A stretch of DNA of 27,972 nucleotides from LMUY01 sp964245075. GTDB taxonomy: Bacteria; Pseudomonadota; Alphaproteobacteria; Acetobacterales; Acetobacteraceae. The DNA lies in NCBI GenBank assembly GCA_964245075.1, contig CAXTLC010000062.1, positions 1-27,972 of the forward strand, read 5' to 3'. The notes under the pieces are model-generated. The model ran no database searches and was not told the DNA's origin. It saw nothing but the letters and a program-made list of their open reading frames with translations. The first letter of the stretch is position 1. Each line of letters begins with the position of its first letter. A program made the position numbers and the translations under genes. This document shows positions 1 to 8,533 of this stretch, piece by piece.

Positions 1-1
1 G

Positions 2-1966
2 CTAGAACTCCTCCCAGCCATCTTCCGCTGTCACCAGCGCCAGCTTGCGCACGGCCGCTCCGCTTCTGGTCGAAGGCCGCGGCCCGGCAGCCGCCGCGGC
101 CTTCACCGCTGCCGGCCTGGTCCGCGCCAACCTGGCCGGGGCCACGTCGTTGGCCGCCTCTGGCGCCGCCGCGGGGACGCCGTCGCCCGTGCGGAAACGC
201 TCGGTCAACTGGGCCAAGGCTTCCGCTTCGCCGCGCAGCGCGTGGCTGGCCGCCGTGCTTTGCTCCACCATGGCGGCGTTCTGCTGCGTCACCTGGTCCA
301 TCTGGTTGATGGCGGTGTTGATCTCGCGCAGCCCCGTGGCCTGCTCCTGGGCGGAAGACGCGATGGCGGCGATGGCGGCGGTGACCTCGCCCACCTGTTC
401 CACGATCTGGCCCAGCGCGCGGCCCGTCTCGCCCACCAGCCTGACGCCGGCGCTGACCTGGTGGGTGCTGGCGCCGATCAGCGCCTTGATCTCCTTGGCG
501 GCGCCCGCGCTGCGCTGCGCCAAGCCGCGCACCTCCGACGCCACCACGGCGAAGCCGCGGCCCGCATCGCCGGCCCGCGCCGCTTCCACCCCCGCGTTGA
601 GCGCCAGCAAGTTGGTTTGGAACGCGATCTCGTCGATCACGCCGATGATCTGCTCGATCTTGCGCGCGGAGCCCTCGATCTCGCTCATGGCCGCCACGGC
701 GTCGCGCACGACAACCGCCGAGCGCTCCGCGTTGCTGCGCGCGCCCGTCACCACGGCGCTCGCCTGGCCCGCGTTCTCCGCCGTCCGGTTCACCGTGGCG
801 GTGATCTGGTCCAGGGCCGCGGCGGTCTGCTCCAGGCTGGCGGCCTGCTGCTCCGTCCGGCGGCTGAGGTCGTCGGCGGCTTGCGCGATCTCGCCGCTGC
901 CGGAGCGGATCGCCTCCGTGTTGGCCACAACGGCGCCCACGGTGTCGCGCAACTGTTCGACGGCGGTGTTGAAATCCGTGCGCAGGCGCTCGTACTGCGG
1001 GGCGAAACGCTCCGTCACCGTGCAGGTCAGGTCCCCGGCAGCCAGGCTGGCGAGGCCGTCCGCCAGCCGCTCCACGACAGAGGCCTGCTCCGCGGCGGCT
1101 TGCGCGCCCTCGGCCGCCGCGCGCTCGCGTTCGGCGTCCGCCTCGGCAGCGGCGGCGGCGGCCTGCCCCCGCAGGGCGGCGGCCTCGCTCAGCCGCATCC
1201 GGAACGTTTCCAGCATCCGCGCAGCCGCGCCCGCCTCGTCGCGCCGGCGCGTGTCGGTGACTGCCGCATCCTGGCTGCCTTGGGCAACATGCTCCATGCA
1301 GCCCATCACCCGGCGCAGGGCGCGGTCGAACTCGGCAAGCACCAGCCAGCTCAACAACGCGGTGATGGCGGCGGCGGCGGCGGCGATCGCCCCCACGCGG
1401 ACGGCGTAGGCCCAAACCATCGCGTTGACGTCATCCACGTAGCTTCCGGTGCCGACCACCCAACCCCACGGAACGAACTTGACGAGGTAGTTGAGCTTCT
1501 CGACCGGCTCGCCGCCGGCGGCACGGGGAAACATGATCGGCAGGAAAGCGTCCGGGGCGTTGCGGACGGCCTCGACCTGCCTGCGGGTGATGTCCGCCGT
1601 TCCGGCCGGCAGGCTCGCATTGGGGACGTCAATCAGCGCCTGGTTGGGATGAACGGTGATCCTGGCGTCCGGGGACGTCACGAACACGTAGTCGTTGTTG
1701 CCGTAGCGTATCCGCCCCAGGGCCTCCTTGGCGGCCGCGACCGCGTTCTCGTGCGTCATGGCGCCGGCTTTCTCCGCGTCGGCGAACTGGGTGACGGTCG
1801 CGAGCGCGGAGCGGACCACGGCCTGCAAGGTGGCGCTGCGCTGCGCCATGACGCCGGCCCGGAAATCCTGCACCGCCACCACGCTCAGCAGCCCGGCGGC
1901 GATCAGGAACAGCACGGGCGCGATCAATGCTTTCGTGCGCAGACGAACACGGGCGAGGAGCGACAT
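2..1966 (-). CDS. Methyl-accepting chemotaxis protein with single Cache sensor domain
   Basis: Transmembrane chemoreceptor of about 654 aa that would signal through CheW/CheA. Seen in the sequence: an N-terminal membrane segment (about residues 12-30), then a periplasmic sCache_2-type domain with the hallmarks RYGNNDYVFV and KFVPWGWVVGTGSY, a second membrane segment (about 190-212), HAMP-type linkers with a long Ala/Glu-rich coiled coil, and the signalling hairpin tip (DEIAFQTNLLALNAGVEAAR). The protein ends in GWEEF, matching the xWxxF pentapeptide that tethers CheR/CheB in some receptors. I chose the ATG at 1966 because AGGAGG lies just upstream (1971-1976) and the hydrophobic segment follows; a start 15 codons earlier has no such support. 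The stop codon is at 2-4, so the gene is complete. It is isolated: no other che genes are present, so its ligand is unknown. sCache_2 receptors often bind small organic acids (family knowledge). Confidence 0.93.
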   Translation of the reverse strand: MSLLARVRLRTKALIAPVLFLIAAGLLSVVAVQDFRAGVMAQRSATLQAVVRSALATVTQFADAEKAGAMTHENAVAAAKEALGRIRYGNNDYVFVTSPDARITVHPNQALIDVPNASLPAGTADITRRQVEAVRNAPDAFLPIMFPRAAGGEPVEKLNYLVKFVPWGWVVGTGSYVDDVNAMVWAYAVRVGAIAAAAAAITALLSWLVLAEFDRALRRVMGCMEHVAQGSQDAAVTDTRRRDEAGAAARMLETFRMRLSEAAALRGQAAAAAAEADAERERAAAEGAQAAAEQASVVERLADGLASLAAGDLTCTVTERFAPQYERLRTDFNTAVEQLRDTVGAVVANTEAIRSGSGEIAQAADDLSRRTEQQAASLEQTAAALDQITATVNRTAENAGQASAVVTGARSNAERSAVVVRDAVAAMSEIEGSARKIEQIIGVIDEIAFQTNLLALNAGVEAARAGDAGRGFAVVASEVRGLAQRSAGAAKEIKALIGASTHQVSAGVRLVGETGRALGQIVEQVGEVTAAIAAIASSAQEQATGLREINTAINQMDQVTQQNAAMVEQSTAASHALRGEAEALAQLTERFRTGDGVPAAAPEAANDVAPARLARTRPAAVKAAAAAGPRPSTRSGAAVRKLALVTAEDGWEEF

Positions 1967-2331
1967 GGAGCCTCCTGCAACACAGCCGCAGCAGGACCAT
2001 CCCGCCAACAACCCGATGCTTCACAGCCCGATCATCCGCCCAGTTGGTTGAGTCCGCGTTAACGCCAGACGGCCCAGCCTGGATGCAGATGACACGGCGG
2101 CCAGTGTCACGTCACGGCAGCGTCCGCATGCAAGCCGGGAGAAGCGTGCCCGGAGCCGATCGCGGCCGATCGGGCAAGGGCCAGCGCTGGAGGCGGCAGC
2201 GTCGCCAGGACGCCTGCCGACTGACACAGGACTCTCCTAAGCAGGCTTGCGCGGCCGTCCTGCCGAACCGCAGCGGGCCGTCCCCGTCGGAATCTCGTCG
2301 CCGGCCGGGTCACGGCAACCCCCGCCCCCTG
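1967..2331. other. Intergenic region, nothing recognised
   Basis: About 365 bases separate the helicase stop from the chemoreceptor start. The open frames here have no recognisable protein features. The chemoreceptor promoter is presumably here, but I see no clear -35/-10 pair or operator. Confidence 0.5.
1971..1976 (-). promoter_or_regulatory. Ribosome binding site of the chemoreceptor
   Basis: AGGAGG reads on the minus strand four bases before the ATG at 1966. It decides the start against a longer in-frame reading. Confidence 0.6.
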
Positions 2332-4215
2332 TCAGGCCGGCCGCTTCCGCTTGCCCGGCGCGCGGCCCACGGGCGGGGTCCATTCCGCGCGCTGCCGCAC
2401 CGTCCAGCCGTAGCGCGGGTCGCCTTCCAGCAGCGCGCCGTGGTCGGACAGGCGGTTGCGCTCCAGCCAGCTCACCGCGGCTTCCAGCTCCTGCAAGCTC
2501 ATCTGCGCGCGGGGCTTGCCGCCGGTGCGGCGCTTGAGGATGGCGTTGTAGCGGTGGTACAGCCCCTCGCCGCGCGGCGCCTGCATCGCGCCCTCGTCTT
2601 CCACGGCCTGCTGCGCCACCATCTCCCCCACGCGCTGGCGCAGGCGCCGTTCCCCCACGGACGGCGGCTCCAGCATCTCCGCCTGCGCCGTCTCGTTCTC
2701 CGGGCGGTGCAGGGCGTAGTCCGGGCCGGGCCGCAGCAGGCCGTAGCGCAGGCCGAGCACGTTGCTTTCCAGCGGCACGATGCCGCGCCCTTCCCGCGTC
2801 TCGGCCAGCTTCTCGAACAGCCAAGCGGGCATCGGGCGCTTCGGATGCTTGTCCACGCGCTTGGCCATCGTGCCCTGCTCGGTTTCCACGCTGTGGCGGA
2901 AGCGGGCGAAGAGCGGGTCGTCCGGGTGGAACACGAGCGCGCGCTGGGCGGCGTAGGCGCCGCCATGCGGATCGACCCGGGTGGCGCGGGCGATCATCTG
3001 CTCGAGCCAGGCGCGGGAGCGGATGTGGGTGAGCGCCGCCACCACGGAAACCTCCGGCGCGTCCAGCCCCTCGTACGCCATCGCCACCGTGACCAGCACG
3101 CTCGGCTCGGGCAGCAGGCGGAAGCGGGCGAGGATGCGGTGGGCGTCGCGCTCGTCCGCGGTGGCGAGCTGCACCGTGTCCCCCTGACCCTGCGGGACCC
3201 AGCCGCGCAGCGCGTCCGCGTAGCGCCGGGCGTTGGCCTGGTCGGGCGCCACCACGAGCAGCTTGCCCAGGCCGCGGGCTTCCACGCCGGGCGGGAGGCT
3301 GCGCTCCCGGCGCCGGGCGGCGCGGAGGGCGCGGGTGGCGGTGAAGGCCTCGCGCAGCAGGGCGTCGCCGAAGCCGGTGCGCAGGGCGGTGAACAGCGCC
3401 GGGCGGGTGGTCTCGGTGGGCCAGTGGCCGAACAAGCGGTGGGGACCGGTCGGCGTGCCCGCCTCGTCCAGCCAGCTCGCCTCGCCATCGACGGCGCCGA
3501 ACATCACGGGCAGCACGGCGCGTTCCGACAGCGCCTGGGAGCGCGAGTAGCCCACGATGGCCCAGCCCGGCGCGGCCAGGTCCACCTCGCGGGTGCGGGC
3601 GCGCGGGCCGGTGCGGTAGGGCAGCCACAGGATGGCGCGGCCGTCCGCCCGTTGCAGCGTGCCGGACAGCAGCAGGCGGAACCGGGCGGTTTCCAGCAGC
3701 GGCAGCAAGGCCCGGCTCCAGCCCGCCCCGTCGTCGCCGTCCGGGTCGGCGAGCGGGTCGGGCGCCATGTCCGACAGGGCGGGAAGGTGGTGCACCTCGT
3801 CCACCACCAGCAGCGTGCGGTGGCGGCGGAACTCGCCCAGGTGGAGGTCGGGGGCGGCGGCGACGCTCTGGTAGGTGGTGATGTAGCCCTGCAAGCCGCG
3901 GCAGGGGTCGGGGGCGTTGTCGGCGGCGCGGACGGACACGGCGTGGCCGAGCGCGGCGCGCCAGACGGGGTCGGCGAAGGCTTCCTCGGCTTGCAGGCGC
4001 AGGCTGTCACGCGGGACGACCCAGCAGACGCGGTCGATCAGCCCGGCGGCGACCAGGGCGGCGGCGGCGAGCACCGGGAGCAGGGACTTGCCGCCGCCGG
4101 GCGTGACGGCGGCGAGGATATCGGTGATCTCCGCCGCCTCGCCCGCGGCGATGGCGGCGACGATGGCGGCGATCTGGGCCTGGTGGGTGCGCAGCGAGCG
4201 GGCGGGTGGCGGCAA
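2332..4215 (-). CDS. DEAD/DEAH-box superfamily 2 helicase
   Basis: ATP-dependent SF2 nucleic-acid helicase/translocase of about 627 aa. Seen in order: RTHQ resembling a Q motif, Walker A TPGGGKS (about residues 38-44), motif Ia region WVVPRDSL, motif II DEVHH, motif III SGT, and in the second RecA domain AYEGLDAP and motif VI QMIARATR. A basic C-terminal domain of about 200 aa follows. The frame stays open up to 4671, but upstream of about 4215 the translation no longer resembles a protein and contains no conserved motif. The TTG at 4213-4215 is the nearest plausible start before the Q motif; no strong Shine-Dalgarno is visible, so the start is uncertain. No nuclease, methylase or other defence gene adjoins it, so a restriction or defence role is not supported. 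It may act in general DNA/RNA metabolism. Confidence 0.8.
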   Translation of the reverse strand: MPPPARSLRTHQAQIAAIVAAIAAGEAAEITDILAAVTPGGGKSLLPVLAAAALVAAGLIDRVCWVVPRDSLRLQAEEAFADPVWRAALGHAVSVRAADNAPDPCRGLQGYITTYQSVAAAPDLHLGEFRRHRTLLVVDEVHHLPALSDMAPDPLADPDGDDGAGWSRALLPLLETARFRLLLSGTLQRADGRAILWLPYRTGPRARTREVDLAAPGWAIVGYSRSQALSERAVLPVMFGAVDGEASWLDEAGTPTGPHRLFGHWPTETTRPALFTALRTGFGDALLREAFTATRALRAARRRERSLPPGVEARGLGKLLVVAPDQANARRYADALRGWVPQGQGDTVQLATADERDAHRILARFRLLPEPSVLVTVAMAYEGLDAPEVSVVAALTHIRSRAWLEQMIARATRVDPHGGAYAAQRALVFHPDDPLFARFRHSVETEQGTMAKRVDKHPKRPMPAWLFEKLAETREGRGIVPLESNVLGLRYGLLRPGPDYALHRPENETAQAEMLEPPSVGERRLRQRVGEMVAQQAVEDEGAMQAPRGEGLYHRYNAILKRRTGGKPRAQMSLQELEAAVSWLERNRLSDHGALLEGDPRYGWTVRQRAEWTPPVGRAPGKRKRPA

Positions 4216-4405
4216 CGGGCGGGGGATCTCTGGCCGATTCGCGAGGAGTTTGAAGGAGATCGGGCGCGTTGCAAACCTGCGCGCGCGCAGGGGCCGGCCG
4301 TTGCCGTCATCATGGCGAAAGCCGGGCCCGCACGGCGCAAATCGGCGACTGGCCGTGAGGAGGCGGACGTGCCGGAGGTGGTCGCCGGGCAAGCAGGCTG
4401 GGTCC

Positions 4406-4540
4406 ATGGATGGGCTGCGCGAGGCCGGTGCGTTGGAATGGTCCGAGCACCAAGCCCGGCTGCTTCGGCAGCACCTGGCAGGAGAGCCTGGCAGCGAAGC
4501 AACGGATTGGGCAACACCATCGAGGCAGTCGGGCCGGCCC
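4406..4540 (+). pseudogene. Possible DUF29-like gene fragment, frameshifted
   Basis: Starting at ATG 4406, the translation contains LEWSEHQARLLRQHLAGE followed by TDW. This resembles the N-terminus of DUF29 proteins (a W-S-E-x-Q-A-x-L-L-R stretch, then a DW...N-(V/I)-(I/V)E segment). The expected continuation, NTIEAVG, is present but in another frame, starting about 4514. One G missing from a G-run just before it would explain the shift. After that the similarity ends. This could be a decayed gene, a sequencing error or chance similarity; I did not confirm the family. Confidence 0.33.
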
Positions 4541-4676
4541 TTGATGATGCCGGGAACGTCATGGGGCGGAGCGTGTTCCATCCTGTCCTGGCCACGTATT
4601 CCGAACCTGCCCGGGGATGGCCGGGTTCCCACGGCTTTCCGTCGCTTGATAGCCGGATGTGACGGGCGCACGAACG

Positions 4677-4700
4677 CTGCCCCTTGCGCGCAAGGGGCAG
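4677..4700. repeat. 24-bp perfect palindrome
   Basis: The half-site CTGCCCCTTGCG is followed directly by its exact reverse complement, with no spacer, and the symmetry stops at both ends. There is no adjoining T-run, so it is not an obvious intrinsic terminator. It lies between the two gene remnants and beside the end of the transporter fragment, so it may be a recombination or deletion scar or a protein-binding site. Confidence 0.7.
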
Positions 4701-4731
4701 ACCGAAGCCGGACGCGTGGCCGACGATCCTT

Positions 4732-4875
4732 TCACGCACGCGCCGCAGGAGCGAACCATCCGGCGGCCGCGTAGGTCGGCAAGAACCCCATCAGCAATGC
4801 CGGGACCGGCATCAGCAGCACGGCGAGGACGAACATCCTCTTGCGGCCGATCCGGTCGGCGTGGTGGGCAGCCTG
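4732..4875 (-). pseudogene. Remnant of MHS-type MFS transporter
   Basis: On the minus strand one frame reads HHADRIGRKRMFVLAVLLM followed by PVPALLMGFLPTYAAAGWFAPAAR and a stop codon (4732-4734). DRIGRKR is MFS motif A of the TM2-TM3 loop. The following helix and the FLPTY-AxxGW-AP stretch match TM3-TM4 of metabolite:H+ symporters (MHS family). Nothing of TM5-TM12 follows, and the upstream TM1-TM2 region cannot be read in the same frame. It is therefore a short internal remnant of a once roughly 430-aa transporter, not a gene. Confidence 0.6.
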
Positions 4876-5105
4876 CGGCCATGACGGTCTGCCACCCGAC
4901 CTCGAACAGGGCAGGTGCGGTCGAGAGTTCCAGCACCCCGGTCGCCCGGCTTCCCATGCTCGACGCGGTACCGATCGACGTCAGCCTGGAGGCAAACCCT
5001 TTCGATCTGGCTGCGGGCCGCAGGCTCCGCTATCTGAGCAGACCGCCGGGCAGGCAAGGCCCACGACGCGAACGGCGACGCCACCGGTATCAGCAGGACA
5101 ACGAC

Positions 5106-7481
5106 ATGCACGACCTGAGCGGCTCCGACACGGCCATCTTGTCTGACCTCGAGCGCAAGATCCTGTGGCTTGCGACCTGGACCATCCACAATGCCAACTA
5201 CCTGCGCGACACCGGGGACGGGCTGAAAGTCGGCGGCCACCAGGCGTCCAGCGCCTCGATCGCGACCATCATGACCGCGCTCTACTTGTCCGTGCTGCGC
5301 CCGGAGGACCGTGTCGCGGTCAAGCCGCACGCCAGCCCGGTCTTTCACGCCATCCAGTACTTGCTCGGGAACCAGACACTCGCGAAGCTGCAAGCCTTCC
5401 GCGGCTTCGGCGGCGCGCAATCCTATCCTTCGCGGACCAAGGACACCGACGACGTCGACTTCTCAACCGGGTCCGTCGGCTTGGGCGTGACGCAAACGCT
5501 GTTCTCGTCGCTCGCGCAAGACTACGTCCGCGCCCACGGCTGGGGCCTGGACCGGCCCGAGGGCCGCATGGTGGCCTTGATCGGCGATGCCGAGATGGAC
5601 GAGGGCAACATCTTCGAGGCGCTGCTGGAGGGCTGGAAGCACGGTCTGCGCAACACCTGGTGGGTGGTGGACTACAACCGCCAAAGCCTGGACGCGAACG
5701 TGCGCGAGGGGCTGTGGGCCAAGCTCGAGTCCATGTTCCGCAACTTCGGCTGGGACGTGGTGGTGTTGCGCCACGGTGGCCTGCAAGAGGCCGCGTTCCG
5801 CGAACCCGGCGGCGAGCGCCTGCGCGCCTGGATCGAAGCCTGCCCCAATCAACTCTACTCCGCGCTGACGTTTGGCGGCGGCGTCGCGTGGCGCGCCCGG
5901 CTGCGGGACGAGTTGGGCGACCAGGGCGATGTGTCCGCCCTGCTTGAGCGCCGCACGGACGAAGGGCTCGCGGCACTGATGGGCAACCTCGGCGGCCACG
6001 ACATGCCATCCCTGCTGGAAGCGTTCGAGGCCGCGAAGGGCCATGACCGCCCGGTTTGCTTCATCTGCTACACCATCAAGGGCTTCGGCCTGCCGCTGGC
6101 CGGACACAAGGACAACCACGCCGGGCTGATGAACCCGGCGCAAGTGGAGACGCTGCGGCTGGCGATGGACGTGCAGCCCGGCCACGAGTGGGACCGCTTC
6201 GAGGGGCTGGCGACACCGCCGGAGCGGTTGCAGGCCTTCCTGTCCGCGGTGCCGTTCAACGCGCAGGGCCCGCGCCGCCTGCAAGCGCCCGTGATTCCCG
6301 TGCCAGATGCCTTCCCGGTGCCGGCCGGGCGCGAGCTTTCGACGCAGCACGGCTTCGGGCTGCTCATGCACGACCTGGCCAAGGGCGACACGGCGCTGGC
6401 CCAGCGGATCGTCACGACCTCGCCGGACGTGACGGTCTCCACCAACCTGGGCGCCTGGGTGAACCGTCGCGGCCTGTTCGCCCGGGAGGAGATGGCGGAC
6501 GTGTTTCGCACCGAGCGCATCCCTTCCACCTTCCACTGGCGGTTCTCGCCGCAGGGGCAGCACCTTGAGCTCGGCATCGCCGAGATGAACCTGTTCACGA
6601 TGCTGTCCGCGCTCGGGCTGTCCCATACCATCACCGGCGAGCGCCTGCTGCCGGTCGGCACGTTGTACGACCCGTTCATCGAGCGTGGCCTCGATGCCCT
6701 GAACTACGCCTGCTACCAGGACGCGCGCTTCCTGCTGGTTGCAACGCCCTCCGGCGTCAGCCTTGCCGGAGAAGGTGGCGCGCACCAGTCGATCATGACG
6801 CCGCTGATCGGCATGGCCCAAGACGGGCTGGCCAGCTTCGAGCCGGCCTACGTCGACGAGATGGCGGTCCTGCTGCCGTGGGCGTTCGGCCACATGCAGC
6901 GCGGCGGCACCGGAGACGATGCCGGGGGGTCGGTTTACCTGCGCCTGTCCACGCGAACCATCGCCCAACCAAAGCGGCAACTCGGCGCGGCCGATGCCGC
7001 GGACATCGTGGCGGGCGCCTACTGGGTGCGCCGGCCCGGCCCCAACGCCGAGGTGGTCGTCGCCTACGCCGGAGCGGTCGCGCCGGAAGCGGTGGAAGCG
7101 GTCGGCCTGATCGCGGAAGACCGGCGCGACGTGGGTCTGCTGGCTGTGACCTCGGCCGACCGGTTGCACGGCGGCTGGACCGCGCTCCAGCGCGCGGGGG
7201 AGGGCCGGGGCGATGCCGAGCCCAGCCACGTCGAGCGGCTGCTTGCGGACGTGCCGCGCCATTGCGGCCTGGTGACGGTGCTGGACGGGCACCCGGCAAC
7301 GCTGGGCTGGCTCGGCTCGGTCCATGGCCACCGCACCCGCGCGCTGGGAGTGACGCGCTTCGGCCAGACCGGCACCATAGCCGACCTGTACCGGGCCTCA
7401 AGGATCGACGCGCAGTCCATCGTCGCCGCGGCGCAGGCCGTCGCACCGGGCCGGCCCATGCGGTACCTGCGCGCAGTCTGA
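5106..7481 (+). CDS. Homodimeric pyruvate dehydrogenase E1-like (AceE/transketolase family)
   Basis: Thiamine-diphosphate-dependent 2-oxoacid dehydrogenase E1 or transketolase-like enzyme of 791 aa. Seen: an N-terminal TPP-binding half with GDAEMDEGN (about residues 160-168) followed by VDYNRQSLDANV, the diphosphate/Mg site; a pyrimidine-binding half with HLELGIAEMN, where the Glu would activate the cofactor; and a C-terminal transketolase-like domain ending RPMRYLRAV. Family AceE proteins are about 890 aa, so this is a shorter variant, and the usual GDGEMDE reads GDAEMDE. The ATG at 5106 follows an AGGA stretch and starts the family-like sequence; the frame is open earlier but not protein-like. 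No E2, E3 or lipoyl-domain gene is near, so the partner and the exact substrate (pyruvate or another 2-oxoacid or ketose) are unknown. Confidence 0.85.
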   Translation: MHDLSGSDTAILSDLERKILWLATWTIHNANYLRDTGDGLKVGGHQASSASIATIMTALYLSVLRPEDRVAVKPHASPVFHAIQYLLGNQTLAKLQAFRGFGGAQSYPSRTKDTDDVDFSTGSVGLGVTQTLFSSLAQDYVRAHGWGLDRPEGRMVALIGDAEMDEGNIFEALLEGWKHGLRNTWWVVDYNRQSLDANVREGLWAKLESMFRNFGWDVVVLRHGGLQEAAFREPGGERLRAWIEACPNQLYSALTFGGGVAWRARLRDELGDQGDVSALLERRTDEGLAALMGNLGGHDMPSLLEAFEAAKGHDRPVCFICYTIKGFGLPLAGHKDNHAGLMNPAQVETLRLAMDVQPGHEWDRFEGLATPPERLQAFLSAVPFNAQGPRRLQAPVIPVPDAFPVPAGRELSTQHGFGLLMHDLAKGDTALAQRIVTTSPDVTVSTNLGAWVNRRGLFAREEMADVFRTERIPSTFHWRFSPQGQHLELGIAEMNLFTMLSALGLSHTITGERLLPVGTLYDPFIERGLDALNYACYQDARFLLVATPSGVSLAGEGGAHQSIMTPLIGMAQDGLASFEPAYVDEMAVLLPWAFGHMQRGGTGDDAGGSVYLRLSTRTIAQPKRQLGAADAADIVAGAYWVRRPGPNAEVVVAYAGAVAPEAVEAVGLIAEDRRDVGLLAVTSADRLHGGWTALQRAGEGRGDAEPSHVERLLADVPRHCGLVTVLDGHPATLGWLGSVHGHRTRALGVTRFGQTGTIADLYRASRIDAQSIVAAAQAVAPGRPMRYLRAV

Positions 7482-7579
7482 CGCGCACGGGGCCGGAACT
7501 CAGGCAGCCCCAACCAGGCAGTCCGGGCTGAAGGCCGATGCGGTGCCGTCGCCCGTGCGCCGGGAACAGCTCGATGGCG

Positions 7580-8497
7580 TCAGCAGGCGAAGTTCAGCGC
7601 CAACCCCGGCTCCGGCCACGGCGCCGACACGAGCTGGCCGATCCCGGAAAGGGTGATGAACGCGGTGCGTCCGCCAGGGCCGCCGAAGCAGATGTTGGTG
7701 GTGTAAAGGTCCGGCGTCTTGACCTGCCGGACCAGGCGGCCGTCCGGGGAAACCACGGTGATGTGGCCGGTCATCAGCGTCGCCACGCAGACGTTGCCCG
7801 CCGCGTCCACCGCCAGGCTGTCGTAGCGCTGGTAGCCGGCCTGGTTGTAGAGCAGCCGGCCGCCGTTCGGGGACGGGAAGCCGCTCTTGCCGAGCACGCC
7901 CGGGCTGGCGATGTCGAAGGCCCAGAGCCGGCCCGCCTCCGTTTCCGCGACGTAGAGCGTCCGCTCGTCCGGCGAAAGGCCGATGCCGTTGGGCGTGAGG
8001 ACCGGGTGGGCCAGCTCGGCGATGCGCGAGCCGTCGGGCAGCGCGTAGTACACGCCGCCGTGGTCCCGGTCCCGGGCGCGGCTCTTGCCAAGGTCGGTGA
8101 AGTAGAAGCCGCCCGCGCGGTCGAACACGATGTCGTTGGGGCCGCACAGGCGGTGCCCGCCGCAGGAATCGTAGAGCACCCGCCAAGCGCCGGTTCGCAG
8201 GTCCAGCCGTTCGATGCGGCCGCCGGCGTAGTCGGCGGGGGTGCCGACCGGGCGCAGCAGGCCGGGCTTCTCGTGCCAGGCGAAGCCGCCGTTGTTGCAG
8301 ACGTAGAGCGCGCCGTCCGGCCCCAGCGCCAGGCCGTTCGGGCCGCCGCCCAGCTCGGCCACCACCGACACGGCGCCGTCCGGCGCCACCCGGGTGACCG
8401 TGCCGCGCGCGATCTCCACCAGGAGCACCGACCCGTCGGCCATCGCGACCGGGCCTTCGGGGAAGCGGAGTCCCGACGCGAGCAGCTTGAAATCCAT
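7580..8497 (-). CDS. SMP-30/gluconolactonase/LRE family protein
   Basis: Six-bladed beta-propeller of 305 aa from the SMP-30/gluconolactonase family, whose members hydrolyse sugar lactones or related esters with one divalent metal. Likely metal and substrate residues are visible: Glu14 in GLRFPEGP, Asn121 in CGPNDIVFD, Asn170 in LTPNGIGLSPDE, and an Asp in YDSLAVD near residue 229. Repeated blade motifs of the DGxLYV type occur throughout. The ATG at 8497 is preceded by AGGAGG. No signal peptide is seen, so it is probably cytoplasmic. It follows the FkbM gene on the same strand after 36 bases and may share its transcript. The substrate cannot be told; neighbouring genes give no clear sugar pathway. 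Confidence 0.9.
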   Translation of the reverse strand: MDFKLLASGLRFPEGPVAMADGSVLLVEIARGTVTRVAPDGAVSVVAELGGGPNGLALGPDGALYVCNNGGFAWHEKPGLLRPVGTPADYAGGRIERLDLRTGAWRVLYDSCGGHRLCGPNDIVFDRAGGFYFTDLGKSRARDRDHGGVYYALPDGSRIAELAHPVLTPNGIGLSPDERTLYVAETEAGRLWAFDIASPGVLGKSGFPSPNGGRLLYNQAGYQRYDSLAVDAAGNVCVATLMTGHITVVSPDGRLVRQVKTPDLYTTNICFGGPGGRTAFITLSGIGQLVSAPWPEPGLALNFAC

Positions 8498-8533
8498 GGC
8501 CGGCCTCCTCCTGTCTGGTTCAGCCGGGCAGTG

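Larger units (their letters stand above)
4216..5105. other. Gene-poor region with gene remnants
   Basis: Between the helicase and the E1 enzyme lie about 890 bases without an intact gene. The stretch holds a possible DUF29-like fragment (+), a fragment of an MHS-type MFS transporter (-) and a 24-bp perfect palindrome, each listed separately. Long open frames cross it, but in DNA this GC-rich that alone means little. It looks like a decay or deletion scar. Confidence 0.6.

Noticed and set aside
242..2062. Long plus-strand open frame opposite the chemoreceptor
   Set aside because: A high-GC shadow: low-complexity Arg/Gly/His-rich translation without any domain, while the minus strand has an unmistakable chemoreceptor.
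2332..4215. Restriction-modification or phage-defence helicase
   Set aside because: No methylase, nuclease or other defence gene lies beside it.
4216..4671. N-terminal extension of the helicase
   Set aside because: The translation there has no protein-like features and overlaps the DUF29-like remnant on the other strand.
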